From positions 14,461,088 to 14,525,087 of the forward strand of contig NC_051430.1 of NCBI RefSeq assembly GCF_001649575.2: DNA of 64,000 nt. Direction: 5' to 3'. This document shows, piece after piece, positions 1 through 53,600 of this stretch (its first letter is position 1; each line of letters opens with the position of its first letter). The stretch comes from Kryptolebias marmoratus. Lineage: Eukaryota > Chordata > Actinopteri > Cyprinodontiformes > Rivulidae. Position numbers and translations under genes: made by a program. Below the pieces are notes generated by a model. The model was given only the letters and a program-made list of their open reading frames with translations. It searched no databases and was not told where the DNA came from.

Positions 1-156
1 TCATTTGTAATCATCAAAATTAAACGAAATAAACATTTGAAATATATGAGTTTGTATGTAATGTATGAATATAATATACAAGTTTCACTTTCTAAATGGA
101 ATTACTGAAATCAATCTACTTTTTCATGATATTCTAATTTTATGACCAGCACCTGT
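1..156 (-). mobile_element. TA-flanked MITE-like repeat, copy 1 (cut by window start)
   Basis: The reverse complement begins ACAGGTGCTGGTCATAAAAT and matches 39012-39166 with only about one mismatch over some 155 bases. The outer end is followed by TA at 156-157. The ACAGGTG terminus beside a TA dinucleotide suggests a non-autonomous Tc1/mariner-like element (inference); no coding capacity is present in this piece. Confidence 0.75.
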
Positions 157-1427
157 ATTTGAAGAGCGAGCTTCAGGTGCACTGATCCCGTTTTTAAGGT
201 AATCCAGTCCGTGCTTTACTTCCTTTTCCAAGGCGCCACAAAAAGGGTTGCCAGTTAGGTTAAAATACAGCCCTCTCCGTCTCGCTTGCTGTCAGCGTTG
301 AGAGAAAGGGGGATTTGTAGCAAAACACGGCAACAAATTAGGCAACAAAAGGAAGTAAGGCTTTCACGTTCAATAGTCTTATGTTTTATGTATTTTCTGG
401 GAAGTCGACGATAAACACGCCACTTTTTGCTGTTTGCTTGGTTGGGCAAAGAGCCGAATATGTCTCGATGAAAATGATGTGATGAAAAAAAGGTAATTGA
501 CAGAAAACAGCGATAACGTCATCGGTTTAGCTCTTAGCTTGTTATGCTAGCAGCGTAATGCTAGGCCACCCCATTCCGCCCTCAGTCACTTGATTCACTT
601 TCTTCCACTTTTAATGCTTTATAGTGCTTACAGTTTTAGACGTACTTATTATCAACTGATCCGTTCTTGTTTTTTTAAATTTACACGACCTTAAAAAATA
701 AGTTTAATGATTAAGAACCAGCAGCAAATGGTACAAAGTACAAACAAAGCATGTTTATATATTGGTGCAGTCAGTCTAGTTTACCATGTTTTCACTTATC
801 GGTGTGTGTGGCTTTTATTTAGTTATTTTAAAATCCTTTTTGCGTTTTATTTTGTGCTTTTCAGTGGTAGTGGAGGTTTTTTTTTTTTTTAAACTGCACA
901 AAAGAGAAATTAGCTGGGATTAAACGTGTCAATTTGATACTAGTGTTTACAAACTTCACCCTGTAGTAACATCAAAATGATCAAAATCAGTCTTTCTATG
1001 TGCACACCTTTACACTGTAGTGTATAAATTTAACTACAGTTGTTTTAAAATAATTTGTATTTCTGTATGAGTGTGCTGTTGTTGCAGTTTTTAACTAACA
1101 CTAATAGGAGTTGAACAAATAACCCAGATGTTGATCAGAAATGGATCAAAATGTTCCTAAACTGTGCAATCAAAATGGTCAGACTTTTTAATCTCACCTC
1201 CTCGCTAATTTCCTTTACTGCTTGAGAAGTAGATATAATGATAAAAACTTAACTTGAGCATAATTAAACACCCACCTTGTCATCACTTTTTTTTTAAGGA
1301 GGTGGAACGCTTTAAAAAATTAATCTTAAAACACGTATTGAATGTTCTCCTGTTTATTCTCTGCCAGCTTGGCCTGGTTCCCACAGGTTTCTGGGGTCTT
1401 GTGGGCCTTTTCAGGCCCAGGGTAAGC
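157..1427 (+). promoter_or_regulatory. kansl3: kansl3 5' flank, probable promoter and 5' UTR
   Basis: No protein homology is seen. The first coding ATG is at 1428 with A at -3. A splice acceptor may lie just upstream (CAG at 1384-1386 or 1370-1372), which would put one or more noncoding exons in this stretch, but no TSS can be fixed. Short open frames at 255-449 and 707-892 look spurious. A T-run lies at 878-891. Confidence 0.4.
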
Positions 1428-11317
<9,890 letters not shown>

Positions 11318-12060
11318 ATGACCCCGGCTCGTGTCTGGCGTGAGACGGTTCTGTGTCGGTGGCACCGTGGAGCGACGGCCCGCTGAGGGGACTCTGCTCT
11401 CCCAGCAGTGATGGATGCACTGAGCCCGCAAGGAGAGGAAAAACAGCATCTGGAGAGACGGCAGGAGGAGCATGGAAGAGGCTGATGGCTGCAGCTCAGC
11501 TCCTGCAGTGCTCAGATTATGTGTTTGTGGATCGCGAAGCCATGCCCGCCGTGCTACAGCTTAAACTCTCCTCTTTGACTCTTTAATTATTGCATTCAGA
11601 CAGAAAAAAGAAAAAAATCAACACGATCCCATTATTTTCTCTACAGGAGATTATGGAAAAAGGAGCTCCTGCAAAGCCTGAAGAAGGGCGAATGTGCCAC
11701 GTTTGGCGAAGGACACAAATGAACATTTGAAAACAAACAAAAAAAATATTTGTGGTAGAGTATTATCTTATTAATATCCCATATTAGCCGATCAACAGGA
11801 ATACCAGCTTGTTGTGATCCACTTAGAAGTCACAGCTGTATATTTCAGACCATCTCCGTGTTTCTTGCTTAATTTTAACTCAAGCAATGGTTTAAATATT
11901 ATTCATCATGTGACAGTAACTCATAACAGTAAGCCATTAAAATGATTTTTTTTTCATAATTTCCTTTTGCTTTTATATCTCTACCTGATTTTTGTGCTTA
12001 AAGCTTGCTTGTTTAAAAGCCTTAATAAATCAGACTGTTTATAATAAAGTCAGGTGAAGA
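11318..12060 (+). other. kansl3: kansl3 3' UTR
   Basis: Sequence after the inferred TAG (11315-11317). It ends near two AATAAA hexamers at 12024-12029 and 12043-12048. The exact cleavage site is not visible. A further AATAAA at about 12633 could give a longer form. Confidence 0.6.
12024..12048 (+). terminator. kansl3: kansl3 poly(A) signals
   Basis: Two AATAAA hexamers, 12024-12029 and 12043-12048, about 710 bases after the stop codon. Confidence 0.6.
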
Positions 12061-13295
12061 CACATCATCAAAGATGCTTCTGTGAATGACGCATCGATTC
12101 CACGCTCCAAACCATCATTTCTGATCCGTCCTCCTAAACTGTTTACATGTTCCATGAGCTACTCGTTTAAAGTAAACTGTTTCCTCTTCCCCGATTACGT
12201 TTGCATTGCTAATATAAATATTTGTCCCTGTGTGTTTAACACTTCTTCAAAATGCTGCTCACCAGTGCGCGGCAGATGCGTCGCCGTGTTTACAGTGGCG
12301 GCGTAAATACGGCCCACTCACTGCAGCACACTTCCTGTCCTCAGCTCCACCCAGAGGCAGCAGTCAGATTAGCGCAAGATAAGAACGTCTTCTATAATCC
12401 TTTGTGTGTAACGAACAGAAGCAGCATAATCTGCATTTCCTCCCATGGTCAGCACCTGAGGACACTGGAGCAAACAGCTGGAGAATTTCCTCGCTGTCCC
12501 TCCTCAACCCTTGGGTTTTTATTCCAGGGTTTATAGTCAGCAGATGATGCATGAGTTTCTGTTAAAAAAGGCTAAAATTATGCATTTTCTTACTTCATAC
12601 TAGTGCTATGAATCATGCAATTTTTAACTTGAATAAACTGTATTCAGAATTGTCTTTCTTTCTTGATACAGTTAAATTACATCATTTGGGCTGCATTTAA
12701 AGGCCTTTATCTTATGCACCTGAAAGGGTTCGCTGCAGAAAAGACAAACTAATTGAAGCACAATTCAATTAAAACTCAAAATTTCCGAAGCAAGTCAACA
12801 TGAAAAGTCTGGGGGGGTTTTTGGGTGTAGATCTTTAATATATTTTGATCCCAGTTTTCATTTGTCCCCTTGATTAGTTAGATTTTCTCAGCTGGTTATG
12901 TTGGCACAAAAATTGTATTCCTGTTTGTAATGTTATATTTATACTACTTATTGAACAAATAAGCCCCAAAGCCTTATTTACACAAATATAGAAGTTATAA
13001 ATTAGGGCACAGAATAAAGTCCAAATGAAAATAATCTTGAAATATCAAAGGTTTTTTTTTAATGAAGGAGATTTCTGATATATTCTTTTCATTTTAAGCA
13101 ATATGCTGAGGTAGGTAATGCTGGGCAGGAATAAAATTAAAAGTGGACTTTTTTTTTGTTTGTTTCAGAAAAGTGTTGCCTTAAAATACATGTTTTAAGT
13201 CTTTGAGGACATTAAATGTAAAATGTCATATGTTTTCAAGGAAAACATGTTGTGATTCTGAAACAGAAACCACCTCAAATATTTAACCTAAATTT
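12061..13295. other. Intergenic stretch between kansl3 and bmp1, nothing recognised
   Basis: AT-rich, no conserved reading frame. The small frames at 12082-12306 and 12252-12536 lack homology. Confidence 0.6.
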
Positions 13296-14090
13296 GGAAT
13301 TAAAGGCCAAGCATTGCTCGAAGGAATGCACATCGCTCGCTCGCCTTTCATGACAGACTTTCATTCAAGATGGCCACTGCATCATGTGAGATGTGTTAAT
13401 GCTTGGAGCGAGTGTTGAGGGTGACTCTCAGCTACTACCACACCAACATTCAGCTCATTATCTAGGAAACTGACCGAGTTAGAAGCATTCTTGGATTGGC
13501 TAATGTTGCTTAGCTCTGGCAGCCATTGTGGATGACTCAATAAGTTAGTCTGAGAGTTTCGGTCCACTGTTTCATGAGATATTTTGCTAACAGACAAAAC
13601 AGGGTTGAGGCCAGCAGTTAAAACAAACGTGCAGCGCTTTGGTGTACATGTTGGGGATGACTCTCAGCTACTACCACACCATACTTTAGCTCAATATATG
13701 TGAAAACGGCTGAGTTAGAGATATGTTTGTGTTTGCTAATGTGAAATAGCTGCGGCAGCCATCTTGAATTGGGTTGCAGATGCACGCTGATAGGTTTTTG
13801 TGACAGTGTGGAGATATTTTGCTAACAGACGGAGTTGACTCCCTTAGATGAATGCAAAGTGTTAAAAACACATCTCACTTGATCAATTAGCACTTAGAGT
13901 TTGTGTTGGGGGGGCTTAATTTAAATATCTGTAAGTTTGGCCGAGTTATAGCCGCTTAAATGTTTGCTTTGGTCCCTTAGCCTTGGTGGCCATCTTCGAG
14001 ACTGACTCCCAAAAGTAAGTCAGTTGTGGATGTTCATCCAGTGATTACTTTCTGAGAGTTTCTGTCAGTTTTGGAGACGTTAAAACGTGA
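13296..14090 (+). repeat. Dispersed repeat family A, three tandem degenerate units
   Basis: Three successive units (about 13300-13620, 13621-13865, 13866-14090) each contain variants of GATGACTCTCAGCTACTACC, a GGCAGCCAT(C/T)TTGAAT block, and GAGATATTTTGCTAACAGAC. The same blocks recur at seven other places in the window. The element has no visible coding capacity and its class is unknown to me. Confidence 0.8.
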
Positions 14091-14129
14091 AATTCTAACC
14101 ATTATGTCATACCCTGTTTTTATTTATTT

Positions 14130-14837
14130 GTTGTAAGCTGTTCAACACGGGGCCGGCAGGGGGCGCGCTGACAGCAGCAGACTCCCGGAGTCGAGAAGCC
14201 TGGCAGGTCAAACGGTCTGAGCGCGTGCGTGTGATGGCGCGAGTGGGAGGCTGGGTGCCGAGCGCACACGTGTGATTAATTACACGCGTGCGTAAAAAAA
14301 AAAGAGGAGCGCGAGGGGCCTGCGCCGGAGTAAACACGGACCAGAAACTTTACTTCAAGTGGACAAAAAAAAAACCAACATAACTTTAAAATGTCTCTTT
14401 TTTATTTTTATTTTTTGTTTTTTATCCCCGATGTTTAAACATAATGACCTCGTATGTCGTCTCCTTCCTTTCAGCTGGGTGCAGACTATTCTCTGATAGC
14501 ATCCAGCAACAAAAACAAACAAACAAACAAAGAGAGGGACGCATTTTTTTCTCCCTCTGCTGCCATCTCATCAAAGTTTGTCTTGTGTGCGCTCTGAACC
14601 CGGAGCTCCAGCTGGAGGAGAGAAATCTGTGCCCCCGGAGAGCCGAGGAGACACCGGAGAGAGGCTGCGTTTAAAACCCGCCCTCCGGCTGGGCTGCCTC
14701 TCATCCTCCCCCCTTTTAAACAAAAATCCTCCCATTTTCTCTCTCTCACCGTGTGTGTGTCTCTCTCTCTGCCTCTGTCCCTCTCTCTTCCTTCACCTTT
14801 ATCCCTCGCCTTTCGCTCTCCCCCTCCAACCACAAAC
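14130..14837 (+). promoter_or_regulatory. bmp1: bmp1 5' flank and 5' UTR
   Basis: The stretch 14140-14350 is GC- and CpG-rich compared with its surroundings, and 14700-14830 is a long CT-rich tract leading to the ATG at 14838 (A at -3, G at +4). No TATA box is clear. The TSS probably lies between 14150 and 14700 (inference). Confidence 0.5.
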
Positions 14838-45776
<30,939 letters not shown>

Positions 45777-46261
45777 CCAGCGGGGGCCGGAAGGGGCCGC
45801 GCAGGGCAGAGGGGCAAACGGAGGGGCCCCCAGGGGAGGCGCCCGCCTGACGCTCGGAAACCTTCGGCCACCAAGATGAGTCAGACACGACAGAATAGCC
45901 GCAAGACCACCAACCGCACCTCAGCTCACAGGGGCTCTAGCTCCCCCCACAGACTGTGAGGAGTAAAGCCATTCTGCAGTACACCTTGTTTTTACCTTTG
46001 TATGGTTAGGATTGGGATGGGAAGATGATTGTCCGCTTTAGGCAGACAGTGGGGGGGAAATGTATTGACCCAGTCCCCTCCAAATCTTTTTTTCTTTTGT
46101 TTTTGGATTTCTTTTCCTTTCTTCTTCTTTTTTTTTTTATAAACAAAAACATGCCTCCTAATGAGAGGCAACAAGGAAAACAGTGGATTCTCAGGACCTG
46201 TAGGAAGGCGGGCATCAGCTGGACAGATCCCTGCTTTTGTCGGGCCAGCTCACCACATCGA

Positions 46262-46549
46262 GGAGGAGGAGGAGGANNNNNNNNNNNNNNNNNNNNNNNN
46301 NNNNNNNNNNNNNNNNNNNNNNNNNNNNNNNNNNNNNNNNNNNNNNNNNNNNNNNNNNNNNNNNNNNNNNNNNNNNNNNNNNNNNNNNNNNNNNNNNNNN
46401 NNNNNNNNNNNNNNNNNNNNNNNNNNNNNNNNNNNNNNNNNNNNNNNNNNNNNNNNNNNNNNNNNNNNNNNNNNNNNNNNNNNNNNNNNNNNNNNNNNNN
46501 NNNNNNNNNNNNAGGAGGAGGAGGAGGAGGAGGAGGAGGAGGAGGAGGA
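46262..46549. repeat. (AGG)n repeat interrupted by an assembly gap
   Basis: AGG units at 46262-46276 and 46513-46549 flank 236 N (46277-46512). Open frames across the N are artefacts of the gap. Confidence 0.97.
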
Positions 46550-46758
46550 GTTCCTGTCTGTAAGAGGATTAAAAGGACTCATCTTGAGATTTTGATACTG
46601 TATGTCAGTCAATTGCATGTAATTACAAGGAAAGAATGAAAACTGTACAGTGACAACACCAGCATTTGTAATTGGCATTGTCCTGGCAACCAGTGGCAAG
46701 ATTCTCACTGTTACCATTAACAAGGAAATTAAGGAAGCAGTTATCTTATTAAAGGACT

Positions 46759-47093
46759 AATAAAAGAAATGGGGTCCATGTCTTCTGGTTGGTAATTGCT
46801 TGCCTGGTGACTGGCTATTACTGTACCTCCATGTATAAAGTAATGTTTGAAATTTTTTTTTTTTTTTTTTCAAAAGGGAACATGTGCTTTTCTCTGCTCG
46901 AACCAGTTAGCACTTTACAGTGAATTGTTCCAAAATCATGAGCTTATAAAACTTTGTGAAATGCAATGCCAGTTCACTTATTTTTAAATGCTTTTTATCT
47001 CTTCGTATTCTTCTGTTTTTAATTCATTGCTCCATCTAGTTCCTCGGGCATACTTGAACATTGTGTGTGCCCTGTAACATGGGGTGAAATAAA
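46759..47093 (+). terminator. bmp1: bmp1 candidate poly(A) signals
   Basis: AATAAA at 46759-46764 and 47088-47093, downstream of the stop on the coding strand. Which is used is unknown. Confidence 0.5.
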
Positions 47094-47559
47094 AATAAGA
47101 CCTATGTTTCAGTGTTGTTTTACAGTTCTGATGTAAAGTGAATTCTCTCCTGAGGAAAAAAAATAATGCCTTCTCCTGGGACAATGAAGTATTTCTTAAG
47201 AACCAAATGAGCCTGGGTATTTATTGTTCTAGTGATAACACATATAATGTTAAAGGTGGAAAGGTACTGTGGAATTTAGCCCTATAGTTGCCTTCTAATG
47301 TATAGCCACTGGTCTATGTTGAATATACTTTGTTGCTCACTCTCTCTTTCTCTCCATTTATTTGTCATTCAGCGTCATATTTTTTTGTATTTTCTGCAGT
47401 CTGATACACTTGTTTCATGTTTGAGCTTTATTCAAAGGACTAGTTTGGACCTGCACATCTGTTCTGTGCTCATTGCACTGAAATCACGTTATGGAAGTGT
47501 GCTGAGTAGCTGAGCACAATCAGGTGAGACAGACTTGAATGGAAACCTGACAAGCAAAC

Positions 47560-48105
47560 GTGGAAAAATACTTCTTAAGTTTAAAAGGATTTTTTTTTCT
47601 GGAAAGGTTATGAGCAAATAATATCTTACCTGTTGTAGATAGCACTTTGAGTGCTCTCAGGTTCAGGTTTGTTAAAAAAAAAAAAGGACAGCTAGTCTTA
47701 GCAGCGCTAGTTTTAAAAAAACTGCTGCTGTCTCAAAACCTCTATTTGAGAGAGGTCCACAGTGGAAATGTCATTTTATAAACTTGTAATTTTACATTAC
47801 TTGGTTACCTTCATACAGTGTTATGGTTATTTCCAAACACGAATATGCAGCATATGCAGCAGCTAGCAGTAGCACCTCCAGTGCAGCTAGGGAATATAAC
47901 ATTTCATTTTAAAACAGCAGCAATCCACTTTAGCTCTGGGTCCCGCTCAGACTAGCTGCTAGCTCGTCAGCCAGGGCAGACTTAGGCTATTTTCCAAACT
48001 GAAGTCGTTCAGTGAGCTGTCTACAACAGGTAAGATATTGCTTATAACTTTCCCACAAAATCCCACTTCAAAAGAGTAGGACTATCCCTTTCAATAGTTC
48101 CTTTT
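47560..48105. mobile_element. Palindromic MITE family B, copy 4
   Basis: Left arm AATATCTTACCTGTTGTAGA; right arm GACTAGCTGCTAGCTCGTCA, TCTACAACAGGTAAGATATT, GACTATCCCTTTCAA. Lies between the convergent bmp1 and disp3 3' ends. Confidence 0.8.
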
Positions 48106-48829
48106 AGTAGTACGTGGGATTCTCCACTCATACAAGACGTTTGTCATTTCAAAGTGCAATAGAAGTGCTCTCTAGATGTAACCTCTCTCAGTCAGTAATT
48201 ATTCAGTGGAAGGACGTGTGTTGCTGCACATTTTCATATAAACAAAGAATGGAGCAGTGTTGTACAGCCAGCTGATAAAAAGGTGAAACTGGTGCCTCAA
48301 CCTGTTAGACGTCCTGCTGTATGTACCAAAGCTGCAAACTGGGTGGGACGGTTTGAGTAAGCAGGCCTCAGAAGGATGAGGGAATGTCTTATGTTCATAA
48401 AGATGCCCCTTTGTTGCCATTTTTGATTAAATCTACTTACTTGCACAATCTCATCTGAATACAAAAAGCAGTTCTGTAACTAGACAGAAATGGGCACTGA
48501 CATTCACAACTTTCTTTGTTTCTGTTGTTCTGCTGCGACAGATTTCATTCTCTTCAGGGTGGTTTATAAAAAAAACAAAAAACAGGCGCTTTCTTACTGT
48601 AACATCCTTTTGTTTAATAAGCAACATAAAACAATACTGCCCTGTAATTGGCGGTTCAGGCCGAGCTGTTCCATATAGATAACTAATAGCCACCACCCAG
48701 AGGTTTGACACTAACTCTCACAGTAATTATGTGACTGTAAGCAAACAGTGACAGCTCATCATCCTCCTACGTTATCTAGCAGAGAAAAGGGCACAGCTTT
48801 CACAAAAAAAAAAAAAGAGGACTAAAGGC

Positions 48830-49855
48830 TTACCTCACCTGCTTTATTTGACATTTACAAGTAACACACACACAAAACAAAAATTTACCACTCTTGCTGT
48901 AATGGAGTTGGTCCCTCTCTCCCTAACCATTATAGTGTTATGTGGTTTGACAAATGGCCCTCGTCTCCAGTGCGGGCAGAGCGTAGCTGCCTCTGATGGC
49001 TGTTTGAGTGGTGCTTCAAACGGCTTGAGAGCACAAGAGGGTTACAGTGAGTGATTTCAAATCTGGCAGAGGGTACACCTGAGGAGGTGACGAGAGGATT
49101 CCTTCAATTTGTTTCGATTAGAAAACTCACAGACCTCATAGCTGCTAAAGATCTAATCAGCTACACAGAGGTCTAACTTGTGCAAAGTGGTGGTGACCAC
49201 AGGGTTTCTAGGTACATTTTGTTCTGGCAGCATCCAAAGGTTTAGTTCGGAGAGAGCGAGAGCGGCATACTGAGACGTTCACAACACGTTTCACATTTAA
49301 CAAAACAGTGTACATTCTGTTTACGCAACTTGTAAACCAGCCAGGTTTCCTTATTATCTGCGAAGGCCAGAAAATCACATTCAGAGCACAATCTAGAGAA
49401 CACAAAGCATTAAACGAACATGTTTCACAAGATCACCATGACATTGTGAGAACCTACAGCAAATCGTCACAAACATCAGGGTACTACATCCTGTCCGAAC
49501 GGTCCGCAGCTCCTCACAACTCTTTGAGTAATACAGATGAAAGTGTGAATTTAACCAAGATGGACGGGGATACAGAACAAAACACAGAAAGGTCAGACCA
49601 CAGCCGTGTCACATAGTTACACAATAAATCAGAAAAACGTCGAGCAGGTGAGGATTTGCACCCCAAAACTCTGAATCCACTGGTAGGTACAAGTGAAAAA
49701 AATGTACTCTGGAAAGGACAGTTTTTAATTGTTGAGATGATTCTGACATCTTTGTGCTATAAAGATCACTTCCTGATCTGCTATTCGTCCTTAAACAAAG
49801 AGAAAAACTACATTTCTCATGTCTGACATCAGTGGGAGTTGACAAATAGACGGGT
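48830..49855 (-). other. disp3: disp3 3' UTR
   Basis: About 1 kb after the stop codon, ending at an AATAAA on the - strand (48848-48843). No conserved frame; the 102-codon frame on the other strand (49308-49616) lacks homology. Confidence 0.55.
48843..48848 (-). terminator. disp3: disp3 poly(A) signal
   Basis: TTTATT on the + strand, AATAAA on the - strand, about 1 kb downstream of the disp3 stop. Confidence 0.5.
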
Positions 49856-50673
49856 TCACGTGCTGATTGATCGCCAGGCCGACGCGCCCAGCTGTCGCCC
49901 CACCCAGCACAGAACCCCACCTATGGCTGCAGCTGCCGTCACAGCCAGGCTGGCCTTCAGCACGGCACCGGGGTGTCTGTTAAAGCAGGGAGGGGCCATG
50001 CAGGCCAACAGGGCCGAGGTCACGGACAGGGTGAACAAGATGGAGACGGCCGTGTTGATGGCCACGATCTGACCGAACTTGGCGAAAGGCACAATGACGC
50101 AGAAGAAGAGAGGGACCGTGGAGATCACCGTGGTGACGGCGCTGGACACGATGGCAACGCCCACATGGTTCACCGCCTCCAGGGTTCGCCGTTGCCTCTC
50201 TGCAGAAGGCTCCTGCAAAAAAATCCCAAAAAAACCCCACTAATTTTACTGTCCTAAAATGCTGCAGACGTTGTCTATTTTAAGACAAATGTTCATGCCC
50301 ACATACAAAGCTTTGATCAGGCGAAAAGGAAATGGTCTTCCCAGCCAGCAGGTAACCCTCCACCAGGTGCAGACAGTAATCCACTGAAGATCCAACAAGT
50401 ATTGACAGAGAAATGGCCTCCACTGCTCCCATCTCCCATCCCAGCCAATACATGACAGCCACGACCAAACAGATCACCCCTGTTTGAAGACAAAAACGTG
50501 CACCTTCATCTGACTCCTCACGATGCTTCCAAACCTGTTTACACCACTGCATCTTTTACCTATTATTGTTATGAGCACCGGCAGCAGCAGCAGAGGATGT
50601 GCAGTGAACACAGACACAGCTGCCACACAGATGGCCAGAGATAGCAGGAGACTCCAGAGGGCACTCTCCACAC
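49856..50673 (-). CDS. disp3: disp3 exons 18-20: TM8-TM12 and C-terminus
   Basis: TM8-9 in exon 18 and early exon 19, the second RND motif GSSVDY (1198-1203) in TM10, then TVPLFFCVIVPFAKFGQIVA and two more hydrophobic segments. The second aspartate of the usual pair is Tyr1203, the same as in human DISP3. Stop TGA at 49858-49856. Confidence 0.93.
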
Positions 50674-53600
50674 CTACGTACATCAGATTTTCACTGATTT
50701 ATACATGCAAAACCTTCTTTATTTGCAGAAAAGAAAAACATCACCCGTGGAAACATCTTTCACTTGCCTATGATTTCCATGAATATCTGCTTCCAGTGCT
50801 CACAGGTCTGGAAGCCTCGCTGGAGAGCAGAAGACTGCGGGAGGCTGGCGAGTTGCTCCTGGATGAAGTTCTCCCACTGAAGGAAGTCAGAATAGGTCTG
50901 AAAGGAGGATTTCCCCTTGTATGTGGTCTTTGGAGAGGAGAAGTGGAGCATTAGGGGATGCCTGGACGAGACGGCTTTTAAACACGTGGAGGACAGGCTT
51001 GAAGACAAAAGCTCTTACAGATTCAAAGGCCATGGAGAGCCAGCAGACCTTCCCTCCGTGCATCCCCACCGCTCCGTGGGAGAGCTGCCCCGGGAGCAGG
51101 TTGGGCTCAGGCAGAGAGTGGCACTCGGGATGAAGCAGAGGCAAAACTGAAGACAACTTGTTGCCTGAAGAGAAGGAAACAAAACCAATCGTCCTTTCAA
51201 TAACCTTGTCTTTGCATTTCTTAGAACTGTGTTGAAATTTAATCTGTTTGTTTCAGATTTTGACTTGCATGGATATTATTGAGTCTTCCACCCATTTTTT
51301 GAGCCCGTCTTTTTTGCAGTTTAGTGTTGCAGGAACTTGATTTCAGGATAATAACAGAATATATGAAAAACAAATTTTCATACATTTCAAATCCTCAGAG
51401 CTCAGATGTTTTGCCCACTCAACAAAATATTTTGTCTGATATACAAATTCTTAGATTTAGTATGCTTTCTCATTCAAGTGTTCTCGCATAAATCAACTTT
51501 AAACACAGAGTTTATTTGAAAAAGAAAGTCTTCTTTTTTTCATTCCCCGAAGAGCTAGGTTTTATGAAATAGAAGATTGTTGTCTGTTAGGAGCAATGTT
51601 TTCTACAGAAACCACTTATTTTCATCAACAAAACGACCGAGCGTTACCTGAAGGCAAGCACTGAGCTCCTCCTGGCTTCACAAGTTTTCGATTTGCACCA
51701 ACAGCTTTGCAGATTTTGCAGAGGTGCCCCATCTCCTTGAAGATATCAAAGTCTGGATCCAGTATGATGCTGCCCTTTAGGGGGGGGGGAAATACGTCAA
51801 AACAGAAGAAAATGTGACTCTGCAATCACATCTTCGTGGCTCTCTGGTAAGCTTTACAAAAATTACCGAGAACATTTTTATTCGACAGTTTATTCCAATT
51901 TTTATTATATGGCTGCTAATAAGCTATGTCTTATGTTTAAGTCAATGTCCTCTCATGGGGCAGCAATTTTAATTTAACTGAAGGCACTTATAATGACAAA
52001 CAGGCTATTTTCATCCACGCACCAATGACTCCATCAGGACCCATGTGGAGTCCAGTATCTTAATTATTAGAACACAAATGGCACAGACGTGACACCTCAC
52101 CATATCTCCAATGACATGGTTTTCCTTGTTTGCGGTTCTGTTGACTCCCAGGATCCCAAACACAAGAAAAACCATGGCCCCGGTGTCGACCAGAGGGCGC
52201 ACAGCTGGCCGGCCACATACGCCGCCGCTGCACGGGTTGAAGCCAGACGTTTTGGATGCTTTTGTTTTGGCAGCCGATGAGGGATCTTCGAAAATAGAAC
52301 AAGAGGAAAAACCTCTCAGCTGTGTCTGTTTACAAAGTGTAAAAATATCTGTCCAACGGGAGGAACTGTGGGAAAAACAAATCCTCCAGTGGGTTCACAG
52401 AGTGCCACTTTAAGAAGCTACATTTGAAGAAGCTGTCATACGGCGGTGTTCTCTCTTAGTGAAAGACTCAAATGTGAAATTAAATGAAAAAGTGACACAC
52501 ATACAGTGTGAAACTAGTCTTCCTTGTGGACTAACAAACCGTCCTTAAGTTAATGATGCTTACTGACAGAGATGCTTGCTTGCTCACTGCTGGGAAAAGG
52601 GATATAAAAGGTTCCCTGTGAAGGTCCATCAGGCCCAGAACTGAAGCCACAGCCGGGCGTTTTGACACACACTCTACTGGGATGAGGTCTCAGGCGGCAC
52701 TGAGCAAAATATAACCTCCTAAGTGGAGATAGCAGAAGGAAAATGACAAAAACTGCCACTAAAACCACACGAGAGCCTATACTTGAGCTCAGAATTGCTT
52801 CTTTTGTCATTTCACCTGCTGTTTTGCTGTGGAGACGCTGCTACATAAAAGGAAAACTCTGGATTCCAGCCATGGCGACGTTCACAGGAGCCAAACGTGA
52901 TCATCCAGCTGGGGTTCGGGCGGTACACACGGGAAACGCACACCGTCATTCTGCGGGTGTAATTGTTGTAGGGCTGACTAAAAGCCTATTTAGATGAAAC
53001 AATCAGATACAAGCTGCTTTAATGGCGCATGTCACAGATGTAATTATACAGAAACTCATCAAGTTGACTTCTCCTACTCCCTAACCTGGAATGATGACAC
53101 GTCCTCATGCTCTGGGCTGCACATTTCCCAAGGGGAAGGGACGCTGGTGTTGAGCGAGAATCGGTAAATTGTTGTGGATCCTCCTTGGTGGAGCTTCGCT
53201 ATGTACACTGTCAGCAAGGGGCCTGAAAAAAATAAATGAAATGGAAAAAAAAAAAAAGTCATTATATCTGCTTTAATTAAGGAGGATTCCCAGGAGCTGA
53301 GTGTTTACCTGTTTGATTGGTGTTTGGGTTTAATTTTAGCAGGCTCTGAGAAGTGGTTGAGGCCGTCGTGCTCAGGCTGTGCTGATGTGTAGAAAACCTA
53401 AAACCTGACGAGGAAGCGTGGGCGAACAACGGGTGGGGTTTTTCCATGAACACACCTACAGGATAAAAACACGCCTTCAACATGTTTGCTTCAGATTAAA
53501 CCTCTCTGCTGCATTTTTTTTTTGTCTTGGTGGTTTTACCTGAACACATGGGGCAGGAGATGCCCTGGCCGCTGAGGTTGCTGCGCAGCGCCAGCAGAGT

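Larger units (their letters stand above)
45777..47110 (+). other. bmp1: bmp1 3' UTR
   Basis: Starts with GC-rich sequence after the TGA. It contains an AGG repeat with a 236-base N-gap, and a T-run at about 46853-46870. It ends near AATAAA at 46759-46764 or 47088-47093. Confidence 0.55.

Noticed and set aside
1254..1427. N-terminal extension of KANSL3 from ATG 1254
   Set aside because: The frame is open, but the 58 residues are hydrophobic and without homology, while MHRGDKD at 1428 aligns with the known N-terminus.
13382..13597. Small - strand frame with the peptide VVVAESHPQH, also seen at 26413-26667
   Set aside because: Both are translations of dispersed repeat family A, which explains the shared peptide; no gene.
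46025..46723. Poly-Gly, poly-Glu, poly-Arg and poly-Ser frames across the N-gap
   Set aside because: Artefacts of the AGG repeat and undefined bases.
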